Assembly: GCA_018857735.1 (NCBI GenBank) | Contig: JABMCL010002924.1 | Location: forward strand, 62,001-126,000 | Length of the DNA stretch: 64,000 nt | From: Alviniconcha marisindica | Taxonomy: Eukaryota; Mollusca; Gastropoda; Provannidae | Direction of reading: 5' to 3' | Part shown: one piece after another, positions 11,990-23,932 of the stretch | How positions within the stretch are numbered: position 1 is the first letter of the stretch | Layout: each line of letters begins with the position of its first letter | Notes under the pieces: generated by a model | Told to the model about the DNA's origin: nothing | The model's input: the letters and a program-made list of their open reading frames with translations, nothing else | Database searches by the model: none | Translations under genes and position numbers: made by a program

Positions 11990-13960
11990 AAGAGAGAGGG
12001 GGGGACCTTTAAAAGGGGTAGCAACTAGAAAGATAAGAGGGAGCGGGAACCCTTTGGTTGCTTCAACACATGAAAGCAGTTTTGTATTTTATTATTCAGA
12101 AATTTGGGGGCCAGTGGAGTTGCTGTAGGAGAGGGCAGTTTTTATGGGGGAGCTCTGAGAAGAGGCGGCAGCAGTATTTTTGGGCCCGCATGGGAATAAA
12201 AGGTAGGAGTGCCCCTGAGAAAAGAATTGCAGAGTCTAATTGGGTATTACAAGAAGTTTCCAGTTGTTTTGCTACATCTTCTGCGAGGTACCTACGGACG
12301 GAAATTTATGCGTTTTTTCATAGTGACTGTTTGAAGATTTTTATTGGTTGCTTATGGAGGTAGAGTCAAGGATAAGTTCCTGACTTTGTCTGGGGAAAAA
12401 GAAATTTACCACCATGATTGACGATGGTAATAGGACAGAGGGCAGGAAGGGTTGAGAAGAGAATGGCTTTGTTTTTTCTTGTTTGGTTGGTTTTTGCACA
12501 TCCATGCTTTTATGTCATCTTTCATGAGCAGGTCGTGTGGAAAGGGTTTGCATTTTTTTTATTGGTTTTTGAAAGGGGTTCCTGAAAAATGATGGTTCTT
12601 ATGGGATGTGTTAAATATAGTGTGCAAAACAGACACCGGGCCCCAAAATTAATGTGGTGAAGGAAGAAGAGAAAGCAAAATTGTTGACAATAACACATTG
12701 ATTTCTGTCCAGAAGGTATGATCGAAACCACTGAAGAACAGTAGAGCGGATGCCAAGGACAGTTTTGAGACGGGGAAAGAAGAATCTGGTGATCAGTAGT
12801 ATCAAATGCAGCTGAAAGATCCAGTAAGAGTAAAACAGAGATTTTGTCTTCATCCATAGCATTTAACAAGTCGTTTACATCATGTAGGAGTGCGGTCTCG
12901 GTGCTGCGTCGGTGCAGTAGGCTGATTGGAAAGGATTGCAGAGGTTGTTTTCTTGGAGGTGTGCAAGAAGTTTGTGTAGAATGACCTTTTCAAGAATTTT
13001 AGACAGAAATGGCAGGTTTGAGATTGGATGGAAGTTTTTCAGTACATTTTGATCGAGGGAATATTTTTTGAGCAGGGGTTTGACAATAGCAGTTTTGAAG
13101 TCTGGTGGTACAAAACCAGAAGCCAGTGAAATGTTGATGATGTTGGTGATTGTAGGGAGGAGAACATCAAGGTTTTGTACAGCAATTCTGTAGGAATGGG
13201 ATCAAGGTTGCATGATTTGGGAACATTTCTTCTGGAGAATTTCTGAAACAAATTGTTCAGTGACTGGTGTAGCAATTTCCCGGAGTAGGTGGTTTTGTCC
13301 ACGGCAACTGTTGGGTTAAGTGGAGGAAAACTGTTTCTTCTTGTGATGATCTTGTTGGTGAAGTATTCAGAGAAGGCTTGTGGTATGTCGTCAGAGTCCA
13401 AAGGAGATGGGAGAGGTGTGGAGTTCTTTTTGCCTAGGATGGCATTGAAGTTGTGGAACAGTTCCTTGCAGAGTTGCTTGTTTGTATTTTGAAAGAGTAG
13501 AAAGATGTTTTTGCATTGTCCACTAAGTCCGTGACTTTCCTTTTGATGTTTTCATAAATCCGTTTGTGCACTGACCACTGTGAGTTTTGATTTAAGCCAG
13601 CACCTCTGCCCTGCGACGTTCCCTTTTTAGTTTGCAAAACTGCTCAGCAATGCTGCTGAACCAGGGGGTCGGCTTCCGCTGATGGACTGTGCAGTGGCAG
13701 AGAGGGGCGTGTTCGTCAAGGACGGAGCAAAGCTGTCTATTGAAATCAGTAATGGGTGTTCATGGTGTGATGGACTGGGCAAGATCTTGTTTAAAGGAGT
13801 TTTGTAAATTTTACTGATAGAGCGGAACTGTGTAGTTACAGGTTGGACGGCAGGTTTGGGAATGTCAAGCTAACATAGAATGGCAGTGTGGTCAGATGTA
13901 AGTCCATGGTCAAGGCAGGTGGAGCGAAGAAGGCATTCATTATGTCTGTGGAAAAACTAG
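11990..13960 (-). mobile_element. LINE fragment, reverse transcriptase region
   Basis: Reading the - strand from about 13960 gives an endonuclease-end motif (DHGLTSDHTAIL), then SWSVHKRIYENIKRK-like linker coding, a CNLDPIPTELL segment, and [18 protein letters not shown]. The last carries reverse transcriptase motif A with its catalytic Asp (12790-12860). Below about 12500 similarity fades into a worn C-terminal region. The pieces are in different frames with stops, so the element is dead. The style is CR1/L2-like. It sits inside the large DGCR8 intron in antisense orientation. Confidence 0.85.
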
Positions 13961-14259
13961 ATCTATACTAGATATATACAGTAAAAAAGAAAGATCACAT
14001 CTAGCAAGATTGGAAGTTAAACGGCAGCACATAAATTAAAATGATGGCCACAAGGAAAGTGAAAGAGTGTTTTGTTTTTCTGTTGTTGTTTTGTGTGTGT
14101 GTGTGTGTGAAATACAAATGTAAAACTTGACAAGAACAGGCAAGGGGAAAAAACAACTAAACAAACTTTTTGTGTCACAGTGTCTGGTGAATGTAAGAAA
14201 AAAGTGTCAAGGTGGCTTAGTGAAAGCCTGAAATGCTTTCCTTTTGACTGTTTTTACTT

Positions 14260-16115
14260 CCATGGGTTATCTGAGATGATGAGGTAAACTATTCCAAGCT
14301 AAAAAGCCTGAAAAGGAGAAACTCGTTTTAAAGATATCAGTCCTTTTTCTGGGCAAAAGTTGTTTATTCCCATGAATGTGAAGATGTTCAGAAGGAATCA
14401 TGAGATCTTTCAGATTGATACCATGGGGCTTTGCCCTGAACAACCTTTTGCATTGAACATATTTGTTGAGTAATAGTTGTTTGTGTACAGGGAGTATTTT
14501 GAGAGCACAGCTCTCTTGATTGTAGTCCATATTAGGACTTGGCAGTGAGAATTTTATGGCACGTTTGTGGAGAGAGTACAGTTGCTTCATGTGCACACAG
14601 GCACATCCATCCCATGCATTTGAAACATAGTTTATGTGTGACGTAATGTGTGCATAGAGAAAGGCCAATTTTGCTTTATGGTTGACAATTTGGCTTAGTT
14701 TTGAAAGAATAAAAATATTTCTAGAAACAGTTTTTCAAATATTGTTAATGTATGTATTTGCCACTGTAGCTGCTCATCTACAGTTATGGAGTAGGCGTGT
14801 TTTGAAACCTGCGCTACTGGTCTTGAAGTTTAGATTTAAGGGGAACGGTTGTTTCTGGTGTTTCTGTCTCATCACCATCAACATGCATTTTGTTTTGGTT
14901 AAATTCAGTGCCATCCAATTTCTACAACACAGAGATATCATTTAAACTTTGTTGTAAATCCCTACATATATTATCTGTATTGCCGTTGGCTGTATTAAGG
15001 ATCACACTGCACTGATGGACGTGTAAAGCACATAGGCAGGTCATTAATAAAGATGCAAAACAAAAGAGGGCTTAGGATTGATCCTTGAGGTACTCCTCTT
15101 GTATAGACATTTCTTGGGAGTATGTGCCATTTACAAGTACACATTGTAGACAGCCCTGTAGGTAAGATTGTAAGAAAGTTATACTTGCCATGCTTAAGTT
15201 GTACAAGGATAGTTTCTTAAGTAAAATATCATGATGAACCTTGCAAAAAAAATTGAGAAACACAGCACCTGACATTTGACGATTGTTGAAAGCTGAGAGT
15301 CAAGTATCAGTTAAACGGGTAACCGCAGTTTGACAAGAATGTCCACATTGGAAGCCAGACTGGAAGGAATGGAAAGGATGGTTTGTTGAGAGGTTTGATC
15401 ACTGCAGAAGTTTAGTAACTTATCAGGACAACTGTACTGAGACCCCATGGTTTGATCGTCTGGTAAGAACTTAGAGACTACAGATACAAAATGGGCGTTA
15501 AAGATGTCTGGTGTGACTGCTGATGGAAGATTATGTTTTAAACGGCTGTGGTCTTTAGTAAGTGTGTTGACTGCTCTCGGCATGGATGATATATCTGCTT
15601 TATTGCCTGCAAGGTCATTAACATTTTTCTTCTTGGCCTCCCTCACGAGGTAATTGACAGGGTTAATTGCTTGTATTCCGCAAATTTCTTTTGCTTCCTA
15701 AATTTGTCTCTCAGTAACATGGCTTGCTTTATATTGGTGTTCAACCACAGTTTGTTGTTTTACCAGCTTCTTTTGGAGAGGGGCATGCTTATTGGTAACA
15801 TCAAGAAATGTCAATCCAGTGTGACGGGGCCAAATTGGGGTCACTAAAATTTTATATATTTTCAAAGGGGGTTAAGTGCAAGTCCATCAAAAAAGCTCTT
15901 TCGTCAAACAGTTTAAAGCATCAGTAAACAGTTGAAGAGTGGACATTCAGAACAGGCTTCACAGTTTTGACAGACAAGGTAAACACATTGAAAAGTGATC
16001 ACTTATTCCTGTGGCAGGCACAAGAATATTTGGTACAGTGCTAGTATCACTTGTGTAAATATGATCAATTAGCATTGAAGAAGGGGAATGATTCTCATGA
16101 GAGAGAGAGACATAC
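14260..16115 (-). mobile_element. LINE fragment, endonuclease end to RT C-terminus
   Basis: On the - strand the order is an endonuclease end (IDHIYTSDTSTVPN and GISDHFSM, 16110-15965), a linker (15646-15311), an RT motif-A region at 15275-15200 where FLNFFCKVHHDIL has lost the usual catalytic Asp, and a 133-codon C-terminal frame (14668-14267) with HINYVSNAWDGC. It is a single worn copy in genomic order, different from its neighbour at 12-14 kb. Its 5' side stops at a GA/CA microsatellite (16095-16145). Confidence 0.83.
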
Positions 16116-16199
16116 ACATGCGCCCCCACACACACACACACACAAGAAAGAGAGAAAGTAATAGTAATGAATAGTATAAAAACAATAAAGAACAAAACT

Positions 16200-16770
16200 G
16201 TGTGCTGTGATTAAAATGTTCAGCACCAGTGAACAAGTCACTGAACTTCAGAGGCAGTAAATCAGACTTTCCTATGCAGAATACTTACATTTTTTGGGGG
16301 GGGGAAATTTATAATCCATTGAATGATAAACAAAAGATGCAACTTTGATCTTCTTTGCATTGTGACTATGTCAGTGATGTTGTGTTACAATCAAAGTGCT
16401 GTACCCTCTTGAGTTAAATAGCAAGCATTTGAAACTAAGATGACAGCCAACTAGGATCCAACTTTTTATTTACTTATAATGCTAGTGTGTAATGCTACAC
16501 AATGGTCGAGTAACCTCCTATAATTAAAGAGAGAATATCAGCATGGTTTTATTGTTAGTGGAAAAATCAAAGCTGGTCAGGGTCAGGAGTGACCGTTTAC
16601 AAAAGAAGTTTGACCACAATGTCTACATTCTACATGGCCTGAGAGTCACTGCCACTGGAAAAAGAGCAATTAATAATACAGAAAATGTGTTAGGCACACA
16701 CACATACACATGCACATGCATATGCATGCAAGCACACACACGCACACACACATATCAAGGGAAGGGGAAA
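16200..16770 (+). other. DGCR8 intron, no feature seen
   Basis: Includes short G and CA/CACG tracts at 16295-16305 and 16695-16755; nothing else is recognisable. Confidence 0.5.
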
Positions 16771-16819
16771 GACAATAACAATATACTTTATTCATCCCAG
16801 CGGGAAATTAAAGCTGTCA
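16771..16819 (-). mobile_element. Short 3' tail of a non-LTR element
   Basis: The reverse complement nearly equals the 3' tail of the LINE at 41820-42650 (matching 42590-42640): CAGCTTTAATTTCCC, GGGAT, then AATAAAGTATAT and a TTATTG-type end. Only about 50 bases remain, which indicates extreme 5' truncation. Confidence 0.7.
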
Positions 16820-17439
16820 TTTGATCTTATACATTAACACACTACTATGAACTGATTTTCACTTATCTCAGTAATTCAAAGACAGATTGTAATGTTCTGG
16901 CGAAGGGGTGACAAAGTGTGCAGTGAGTTAACCTTTTGGCATGTTTTTCACCACATGGTGGCAAAACGTGTCAAGGTGACAAAATGTACAGGCAGTGCAT
17001 TAGATCTGACATGTTTTGTTTCCCTGACAAAATAGGCCGTGGTGATAAAACGTGCCCCAGCAGTGTCTCAGTTTGATTCCACTTCAACTTCAGCTTCCTT
17101 TCTCTTTAAAAGCTGTGATTTATGGACACTGTCTTTGACTGTGCCCTCACAAAATGAAACATTGAAATGGCTGATAATGCAGAAATCATTCTGGTGGTGA
17201 TAGTGTGGCAACAGGTATAGTCTCCCCCTCTCCTTGGATCTCAGTCCCCACCAACAATAACACAAGTTGTCCAAAAGTAATGTGTACAAAATCCCTGCAT
17301 CCTCCTTCATTTAAACTACAGGGCACTCACTCTCTCTCTTTCTTTCCCTCAACATTATTTTGATGTTATTCATTGGGTTTTGTGTGGGGGGGGGGGGAGG
17401 GGGGGGCATGCTGGAATCATTATGTGTGTCCATGTCTGG
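16820..17439 (+). other. DGCR8 intron with short GGTGACAAA repeats
   Basis: The motif GTGACAAA(A/G)(T/C)GT recurs between 16905 and 17060 at about 70-base spacing. No coding content is seen. Confidence 0.4.
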
Positions 17440-17620
17440 GCTTTGCATAGAAGATATCTTCTGAGCCACTCAACCTTCTGTTCCCAAACTTGGTATGGTG
17501 GTGCATCATCATGAGCCAGAATGTACTGCAGACAAAATGGGTTGCTATCTTCAAGGTTAAGATCACAGTAAGGGCTTATAGTCAGTTTTACTGAAACTAG
17601 TGAAAGTGGTATGACCATGT
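17440..17620. repeat. Dispersed repeat R3, isolated monomer
   Basis: Carries AAACTTGGTATGGTGGTGCATCATCATGA, written here in pieces: CAAACTTGGTATGG, then TGGTGCATCATCATGAGC, then GGGTTGCTATCTTCAAGGTT. The same series fills 18715-20600, so this is a separated unit of that family. A G-run at 17387-17406 lies just upstream. Confidence 0.7.
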
Positions 17621-17900
17621 AATGCCTCTTAAAGTTCAGTATGTACTACCAGCAATCAGAGTTTAGATTTCATCACATGTAAATTGTCATGAAAACTTGC
17701 AATGTTAATGCCTGCAGCCCTTGACTGAACGGCCTGGCCTAATATTGATCAGTACAGGGACTCCCATTTTTACATCAGTCACACACACATACAGTAACAT
17801 TTAAAATAACAACAGGCAAATAAGAAAATACACTACAAGCAGGTGCATTTTTTCTTTTTCTTTTTTAAATTGTGACATTTGTGGTTGTAACATTTTGCAG

Positions 17901-17957
17901 GTGGTTGCCAAAAGTAAGCGGAGTGGCAAACAGAGAGCAGCACAAGCTATACTGCAG
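17901..17957 (+). CDS. DGCR8: DGCR8/Pasha exon: end of second dsRNA-binding domain
   Basis: The acceptor ATTTTGCAG ends at 17900 and the donor GTTGGT starts at 17958. The 19 codons read VVAKSKRSGKQRAAQAILQ in phase 0. They match the Lys-rich loop and final helix of dsRNA-binding domain 2 (KxKRxGKQxAxQxILQ in vertebrates). In dsRNA-binding domains the lysines of this loop contact the RNA backbone. The intron before it spans 11.8 kb. Confidence 0.9.
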
Positions 17958-18229
17958 GTTGGTTAAAGGGCACCCCAAGTGCAAAACCAACATAGGCTTG
18001 TCCATGGGGCTGCAATCGAAACATATAGTTTACTCATAGCATTTTTTTCCTCTCTTTATACTAATTATAGTTGTACAAAACTTACATTTGAAAGTCACAC
18101 TGAACACAGATGTGAGCACTGCCTATTTGACCCAGTCTGTGGCACCTTTAGTAATAATAATAAAAATGGATAGCCGCTATAGAGCACAAATCATTTTGCA
18201 AAACAAAAAATCAGTGTGCTAGCACACAC

Positions 18230-18510
18230 CATTCACAGGCATATCTGCACATAGACATACACATAATCTATGAACACAGGAATACTAAAGAGGAAAGTCT
18301 TGAGCTGGGTTTTGAGCCAAGACAGAGTGGGGAGATTTTGCAGACTGGCACGCAGTGAATTCCAGATGGAGGCAGTAAATAATGTTTGATGTGTGCAGAA
18401 CAAAGCTGAAAGGTAAGATGGGACTGTATGGTTAAAGTGTCGGTATGCAGAAGTTGCCATCTTGTACTCATAGCAGAATTTTACATGCAGCCAATGCAGT
18501 TCATTTATCA
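18230..18510 (-). mobile_element. LINE 3' fragment, 80 bp upstream of a DGCR8 exon
   Basis: The - strand reads LHWLHVKFCYEYKMATSAYRH, VPSYLSALFCTHQT and IWNSLRASLQNLPTLSWLKTQLKTFLF, which is the CR1/L2-type C-terminal end. A TAATAATAA tail lies near 18150. The copy ends about 80 bases before the next DGCR8 exon. Confidence 0.82.
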
Positions 18511-18590
18511 GTGATGTCATGTGATCTCACTTACTTTTCTTCAGAAATGTGTAATTGTGTGTGCATTATGCACTCATGTTATTGTTGCAG

Positions 18591-18671
18591 AAATTGCATC
18601 CCCATGTGCCAAGCTGGGGGTCATTGCTACGCCTCTATGGAAACACAGCTGACAGGGGACAGTGTGCCAAG
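18591..18671 (+). CDS. DGCR8: DGCR8/Pasha exon: linker after dsRNA-binding domain 2
   Basis: The acceptor TATTGTTGCAG ends at 18590 and the donor GTACTC starts at 18672. The 27 codons begin KLHPHVPSWGSLLRLYGNT. This is nearly identical in pattern to vertebrate DGCR8 just after the second dsRNA-binding domain (LLHPHVKNWGSLLRMYG). Phase 0 on both sides keeps the frame with its neighbours. Confidence 0.93.
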
Positions 18672-18714
18672 GTACTCTTGTATGTAACCCTTACAAAAAT
18701 AGCAACATATTTAT

Positions 18715-20600
18715 ACCCCTCCCTGTAACAAAGTTGGGGAATGGGAGTATATTGGAATCACCTGTCTGCCTGCCTGTCCATCTGTCTGCCTGTGTGTCCA
18801 ACTTTGTCCAGAGGATATTTTTTTTAACTGCTTGTTATTTTGTAACCAAACTTGGTTTGGTGGTGCATCAATGTTGGCCAGAATGTCATGCAAAAAAAAA
18901 AAATGGGTTGCTATCGTCAAGGTTACATACAGTGGGGGCTTATAATTATGATAAAAAATATTACTGTTTGGACTAATCTTCTAAACTAATGATTCTTCTG
19001 CAACCAAAACTTAGTTTGATGGTAGATCCTCATCAGCTAAAAATGTCCTGTAAAAATATCAGCTTGCTGTGTTTATGGTTATGGTCAAGGTGAACATTAA
19101 CAATTTTAATTGTTTGTCCAGTTTCTTTTGAACCGCTCGTATCTTTTGTAACCAATCTTTAATTGTTTGTCCAGACAGTTTCTTCTGAACCACTCATATC
19201 TTTTGTAACCAAACTTGGTATGTTATGGTGATACATCATCATAAGCTAAGTGTTATGCTATCTTTTAAGGTCAAAATCAGAATGAGGGCTGTAGTGCAGT
19301 CAAAATTTAACTGTTCTACACCATTTTCTGAATCCGTGATTCTTTTGCAAGCAGACTTAGTTTGGTGATGAATCATCAGAAACCAAAATATTCAGTGAAA
19401 ATATTGGATTGCTCTGTTCACGGTCAAGGTAACAGCAAATGTTCAAAAGGTTAATGAATGTTTTTTTGGATAATATTTTTTGAACTGCAGAACCTTTTTT
19501 TTTCTCTCCCTCTTTCCTTTAAAAAAAATCAAACTTGTTATAATGATACATCATCACAAGCTAGGGTGTCTTGCAAAAACATTGGGTTGCCATCTTCAGT
19601 GTTAGGGCTCCTAGCAACTAAATATGACTGTTTCTATTATATCTTCTCAGGTGCCTATCCTTTTGCTTTTAAACCTTGTTTGATGGTACACATTGCATAT
19701 AAATATGACTGTTTCTATTATAACTTCTCAGGTGCCTGTCCTTTTGCTTTTAAACCTTGTTTGATGGTACACATTGCATATAAATATGACTGTTTCTATT
19801 ATAACTTCTCAGGTGCCTGTCCTTTTGCTTTTAAACCTTGTTTGATGGTACACATTGCATATAAATATGACTGTTTCTATTATAACTTCTCAGGTGCCTG
19901 TCCTTTTGCTTTTAAACCTTGTTTGATGGTACACATTGCATATAAATATGACTGTTTCTGTTATATCTTCTCAGCTACTTATCCTTTTGCTTTTAAACCT
20001 TGTTTGATGGTACACATTGCATATAAATATGACTGTTTCTGTTATATCTTCTCAGGTGCCTATCCTTTTGCTTTTAAATCTTGTTGATGGTACACATTGC
20101 ATATAAGTATGACTGTTTCTATTGTATCTTCTCAGCTACTTATCCTTTTGCTTTTAAACCTTGTTTGATGGTACACATCGCATATAAATATGACTGTTTC
20201 TGTTATATCTTCTCAGCTGCTTATCCTTTTCTTTTAAACCTTGTTAGATAGTACATCGTAAGGCATACAATTTTATGAGAAAGATTGCTTCACTGTGTCA
20301 CAGCAAAGATTCAAAACATCATTAAATGTTTGTCTAGATGATGCCTTTTGAACTATCTGACCTTTTGTTGCCAAAATAGTGTGGTGATGCATATCATGTG
20401 TCAGTGTCACGCAAAAAGATTGTTTTGCTATCATCAAGGCCCCAGTCACAGGGAGGCTCATGTAACCAGAATATGATCATTTCTATTATATCTTCAGAGC
20501 TGCTGATTCTTTTGCAGGTAAACTTCACTTGGTAGCTAGTGCATCATAAGCTGAAATATCTTGTGAAAAGGCTGGATTGCTGTGACAGTGTTCAGGGTCA
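18715..20600. repeat. Dispersed repeat R3, degenerate tandem block
   Basis: Units of roughly 240-300 bases repeat the series ACCAAACTTGGTWTGGTGRTGCATCATCA (in pieces), AGAATGTC.TGCAAAAA, GGGTTGCTATC.TCAAGGT and a GTTTGTCCA start. Copies are visible near 18845, 19010, 19205, 19350, 19545 and 20380. The 81-bp array at 19621-20262 is a local expansion inside this block. Confidence 0.72.
19621..20262 (+). repeat. 81-bp tandem array, about 8 units
   Basis: Units start at 19621, 19702, 19783, 19864, 19945, 20026, 20106 and 20187; the spacing is 81 except for one 1-base deletion. Each unit holds TTCTATTATATCTTCTCAG followed by GTGCC or CTACT, CTTTTGCTTTTAAACC and GATGGTACACATTGCATAT. Because 81 is a multiple of three, one frame stays open and encodes a 27-residue repeat (209 codons in all, ending at 20087 after the deletion). 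No start context or family similarity supports a real protein. Confidence 0.93.
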
Positions 20601-20605
20601 CAGTG

Positions 20606-20760
20606 ATAAGATAATACTTTATTGTCCTATAAAAGAAAATTTGCTTTGAAACATACTATCAGCATAACATCTAAATAAATAAAATTCACATTAAACATAT
20701 GATAAATCAACATAAGACATATACATCAGAAAAAAGTGTTTAAATAGTTACAGTTATAGC
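20606..20760 (-). mobile_element. Possible non-LTR 3' tail (antisense)
   Basis: Begins GATAAGATAATACTTTATTG and continues with A/T-rich sequence. It resembles the reversed tails at 16771 and 37505. No coding remnant is visible. Confidence 0.45.
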
Positions 20761-20840
20761 TAAAAACAAGTTAATAGCAACATAGATAACATAATGCATG
20801 TATATATATATATATATACACACACATGCATGCATGCACA

Positions 20841-20841
<1 letters not shown>

Positions 20842-20935
<94 letters not shown>
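20842..20935. repeat. (CA)n microsatellite
   Basis: About 47 uninterrupted CA units, preceded by a TATATA and TGCATGCA tract. Confidence 0.97.
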
Positions 20936-20936
<1 letters not shown>

Positions 20937-21144
20937 GAGAGCGAGTGTGTGGCATGCCTGCATACATGTGCACACCCATACATGTGCATGCCATACATAC
21001 ATACATACACACATGCACAGCTGCAACTGGCCACTTTTCTGTGACTTGACCCACATGCACAATAAAAGAGCAACACACTCTCATGAACATGCATGTACAT
21101 ACACAGTCTGACCCAGCATAAAAGACCTGCAACATGCAGTTGAT

Positions 21145-21215
21145 CTAGCTGTGCGGTCACGGGGTAGAACACTGACTCTGTATGTGCTGGTTTAATTCTT
21201 TGATCGAGAGTGGAA
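21145..21215 (+). mobile_element. Possible tRNA-derived SINE head
   Basis: TAGCTGTGCGG resembles a Pol III A box, and GGTTTAATTCT about 33 bases later resembles a degenerate B box. Box order and spacing fit a tRNA-derived SINE. No cloverleaf could be verified by eye and no second copy was found. Confidence 0.35.
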
Positions 21216-21687
21216 TGAAAGAGTACTTGTAGTAATTGAGTTTGCACTTTGGGATTTTGTAATGTTTACCTGAGGGAAGCAGTTGATATTCAGAGGGAAG
21301 GACGTGTGATGCATCAGAACAGATCTTTTGTGCTTGTTGGACAAGGGTCTGTTCAAAGATTTCCTGGAGTGAAGGAGAGAGAGTACAGCCTACTATTTTT
21401 GAAGAAATGCTTGTGATCCGCAGGAGTTGTGATCTGGACTGAACTGATTTCCATGGATAGATGTTATGCCATATCTAATCACGCTTTCAATGGTAGCTCA
21501 AGGATACAAGAATGATTACTCACCAGTGACTTTTAAATGTACACAGGAATTTGTCTTGGTGACATTTCATTCATACACTGCATTAACAAACAAAGAAAAC
21601 ATTTTAATTACTATAGCCATGTATAAAAGTTACAAATAAATAAAGTTAAATTCAACAATGTAGCAATCTCATTCATGCAAAGTAAGC

Positions 21688-21690
<3 letters not shown>

Positions 21691-21781
<91 letters not shown>
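21691..21781. repeat. (CA)n microsatellite
   Basis: About 45 uninterrupted CA units. Confidence 0.97.
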
Positions 21782-21783
<2 letters not shown>

Positions 21784-22369
21784 CTTGGCACACACACATG
21801 ACATGGCATAACGTTTCACAGTTTGCACAGGTGGGTGCAAGTAAACCTGCACATCCGACTTACAAACCATGCACTCTGAAACAAGCCACCCCTAAGTCAC
21901 AGCTAATCACAGTCACATAAAAACTTAATTTTGTAGCATGTGCATTATGGAACATCACAAAAGGCCAGCCCTGGTTAAGATGGAACAGTTATGACTAGTA
22001 GAATAGATGATAGAACAATAGCAGTATGTTTATACTAATGCCAAATGCTCTGAGTTGCTGGAGAAAGTAGATACGCTTCTGGGCCCAGGAGCACGCAGCT
22101 TCAAACACGTACACTCCAGCTGAATTTGCTGTCAATGTGAATACCCAAATACTTGTCTGACTCAACTTGCTCAGTGGTTTGATCACTGATAACCACTGGC
22201 AGGTGCATTGCAGATTCGTGGTTCAAAACATGATTGAATGTTTTGTCCATTCTGTATTTTCTGTACCACTAATATCTTGGCAGCCAAACTAGGTATGTAC
22301 TATTTCTAAAACTCTACATACTCAGTGAACTTCTCACATTCCTTAATAATAACAACATTTCTATTTTCC

Positions 22370-23780
22370 TGTTTTGGATCTTTGTGCAACAATGTAGCAA
22401 CAGACCATGAAATTCTTCTATCTCACCCCAGACATGACTTTGGCATTTGTGGTACAGCCCTGAAGTGGTTTCAGTGTTATCTTTCTGACAGAAAACAGTA
22501 CATCCTCATAGATGACCAGATATCAGGCCCTATGCTGTTTCTCTTGTGTGCAACACCACTTACAGGCCTCATTGGAAAGCACTATATTTAGCACACAATG
22601 TTTGCAGCCAACACACAACTCACTCTAAATCACCTAAAAACTACTCAGACTTGCTCCATTTACCTCAAGATTACATCAGGGATATTGGGCTCTGGATGGA
22701 AGAAAACAAACTCAATAATGATAAAACTAAAGCTATTTGCTTCCGATCATCTTCTGTCAACACAACCTCACAGTACCACAGACAATCTCTCAGCATTAGT
22801 GATACTGAGTTTGCTGGAATTGTCCACAACCTCAGCTTCATCTTCGATAGCAATCTTTCAGTGAAACAACACATCATCAAAACATGTTAGGCTGCATGCA
22901 TCAAAATCAGAAGCATAAGTTCCTTTCACCAATGTCTCAGTGAAGATGCAACCAATACATTGGTTAGCTCATGCATCCTGTCCAGATTAGACTACTGCTA
23001 TTCCATACTAGCAGGCTATCTACAGACAGTTATCAAACCATTCCAACAATAACAGAACTCCATAACCAAACTCATTCTTAAATCTGTAGAGTGGAACACA
23101 CCAAACCTCTTCTCAAACAACTGCAGTGGCTCCCCATAGAACAGAGAATTAAATACAAAATAGTTTGTCTCTGCTATCAGATCATCATTGGCACTGCCCC
23201 TTAGTACTTGGCTGAACATGTCCAGATCTACAACCCTTGTAGGTCACTGCGTTTTTCCTCAGATGACAGAACTTTGTGAATCCCAACCTTCAAAATAAAA
23301 CAGCATGGTGGTTGTGCCTTCTGCTTCTCTGCTGCACACAAACCTGGAATTCTGTTCCTCTTGCTGTCCATCACAGCCATTCCCTTCTGCCTTCAGAACT
23401 GGTCTTAAAGCATAGCTCTTCAAACTGTCTTTTGACCACTAACAGCTTTTCTGCTGCACAAATCTTGAATTTTCTCTCTTTCAGTCTCCACCACAGTTTT
23501 TCTCTCCCAGCCATCAATACTAGTCTTAAAAACTCCTTTTCAAACCAGTATAGCCTCTTTTTTGATGTCCTTCTCGACCATGTGTGTGTGGTTGGTATTG
23601 TGTGTGCACATGATCCTATGCGTGTGTGTGTGCATATGGATGTTTCACTGTGCTTTTTATGGAAAAGTATGTTAGCTGCTTTGTTTGTGTGTGTGTATTT
23701 ATACATTGAATGTTTTTTTAAATTAAGTTGCAAAGCACTTTGAGTGTCTGAAAGTGCTTTGTAAATTCTCTATTATTATT
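22370..23780 (+). mobile_element. LINE fragment with ruined RT catalytic motif
   Basis: Coding remnants in order: DHEILLSHPRHDFGICG, ALKWFQCYLSDRKQYI, LWMEENKLNNDKTKAICF, FDSNLSVKQHI, and then LDYCYSILAGY-like and QWLPIEQRIKYK-like pieces to about 23180. In RT motif C the usual F-x-DD-T-Q-L reads FAANTQL near 22602, so both catalytic Asp codons are changed. The end carries GCAAAGCACTTTGAGTGTC and an (ATT)n tail at 23769-23785, the usual 3' end of CR1/L2-type elements. It is sense to DGCR8. Confidence 0.87.
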
Positions 23781-23885
23781 ATTACCAGACCTAGTGCAAA
23801 CAATGTATACTGACAATAACTGACTTACAATATCTAGGCATTCAACTGAGTTCAAGAAATAGTACATACCTAGCTGCAGGAACAG

Positions 23886-23932
23886 GGGGGTGGGGGTGGG
23901 GGGGTGGGGTGGGGGTGGGGGTGGGGGGGAGG
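23886..23932 (+). repeat. G-rich tract (GGGGTGGG repeats)
   Basis: Runs of 4-7 G separated by single T residues. Several G-runs in a row make a G-quadruplex possible on the strand transcribed as DGCR8 RNA. Confidence 0.85.

Noticed and set aside
19458..20087. 209-codon frame of 27-residue repeats as a repeat protein
   Set aside because: It is explained by the 81-bp satellite; one unit has a frame-breaking deletion, and the array lies inside a DGCR8 intron.
19621..20262. CRISPR-like array
   Set aside because: The units are direct tandem copies without unique spacers, in an animal genome.
20794..21111. Open frames of alternating Thr-His or Cys-Val over CA tracts (also at 4862, 21675, 61180)
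   Set aside because: Any CA repeat is open in several frames; there is no coding signal outside the repeat.
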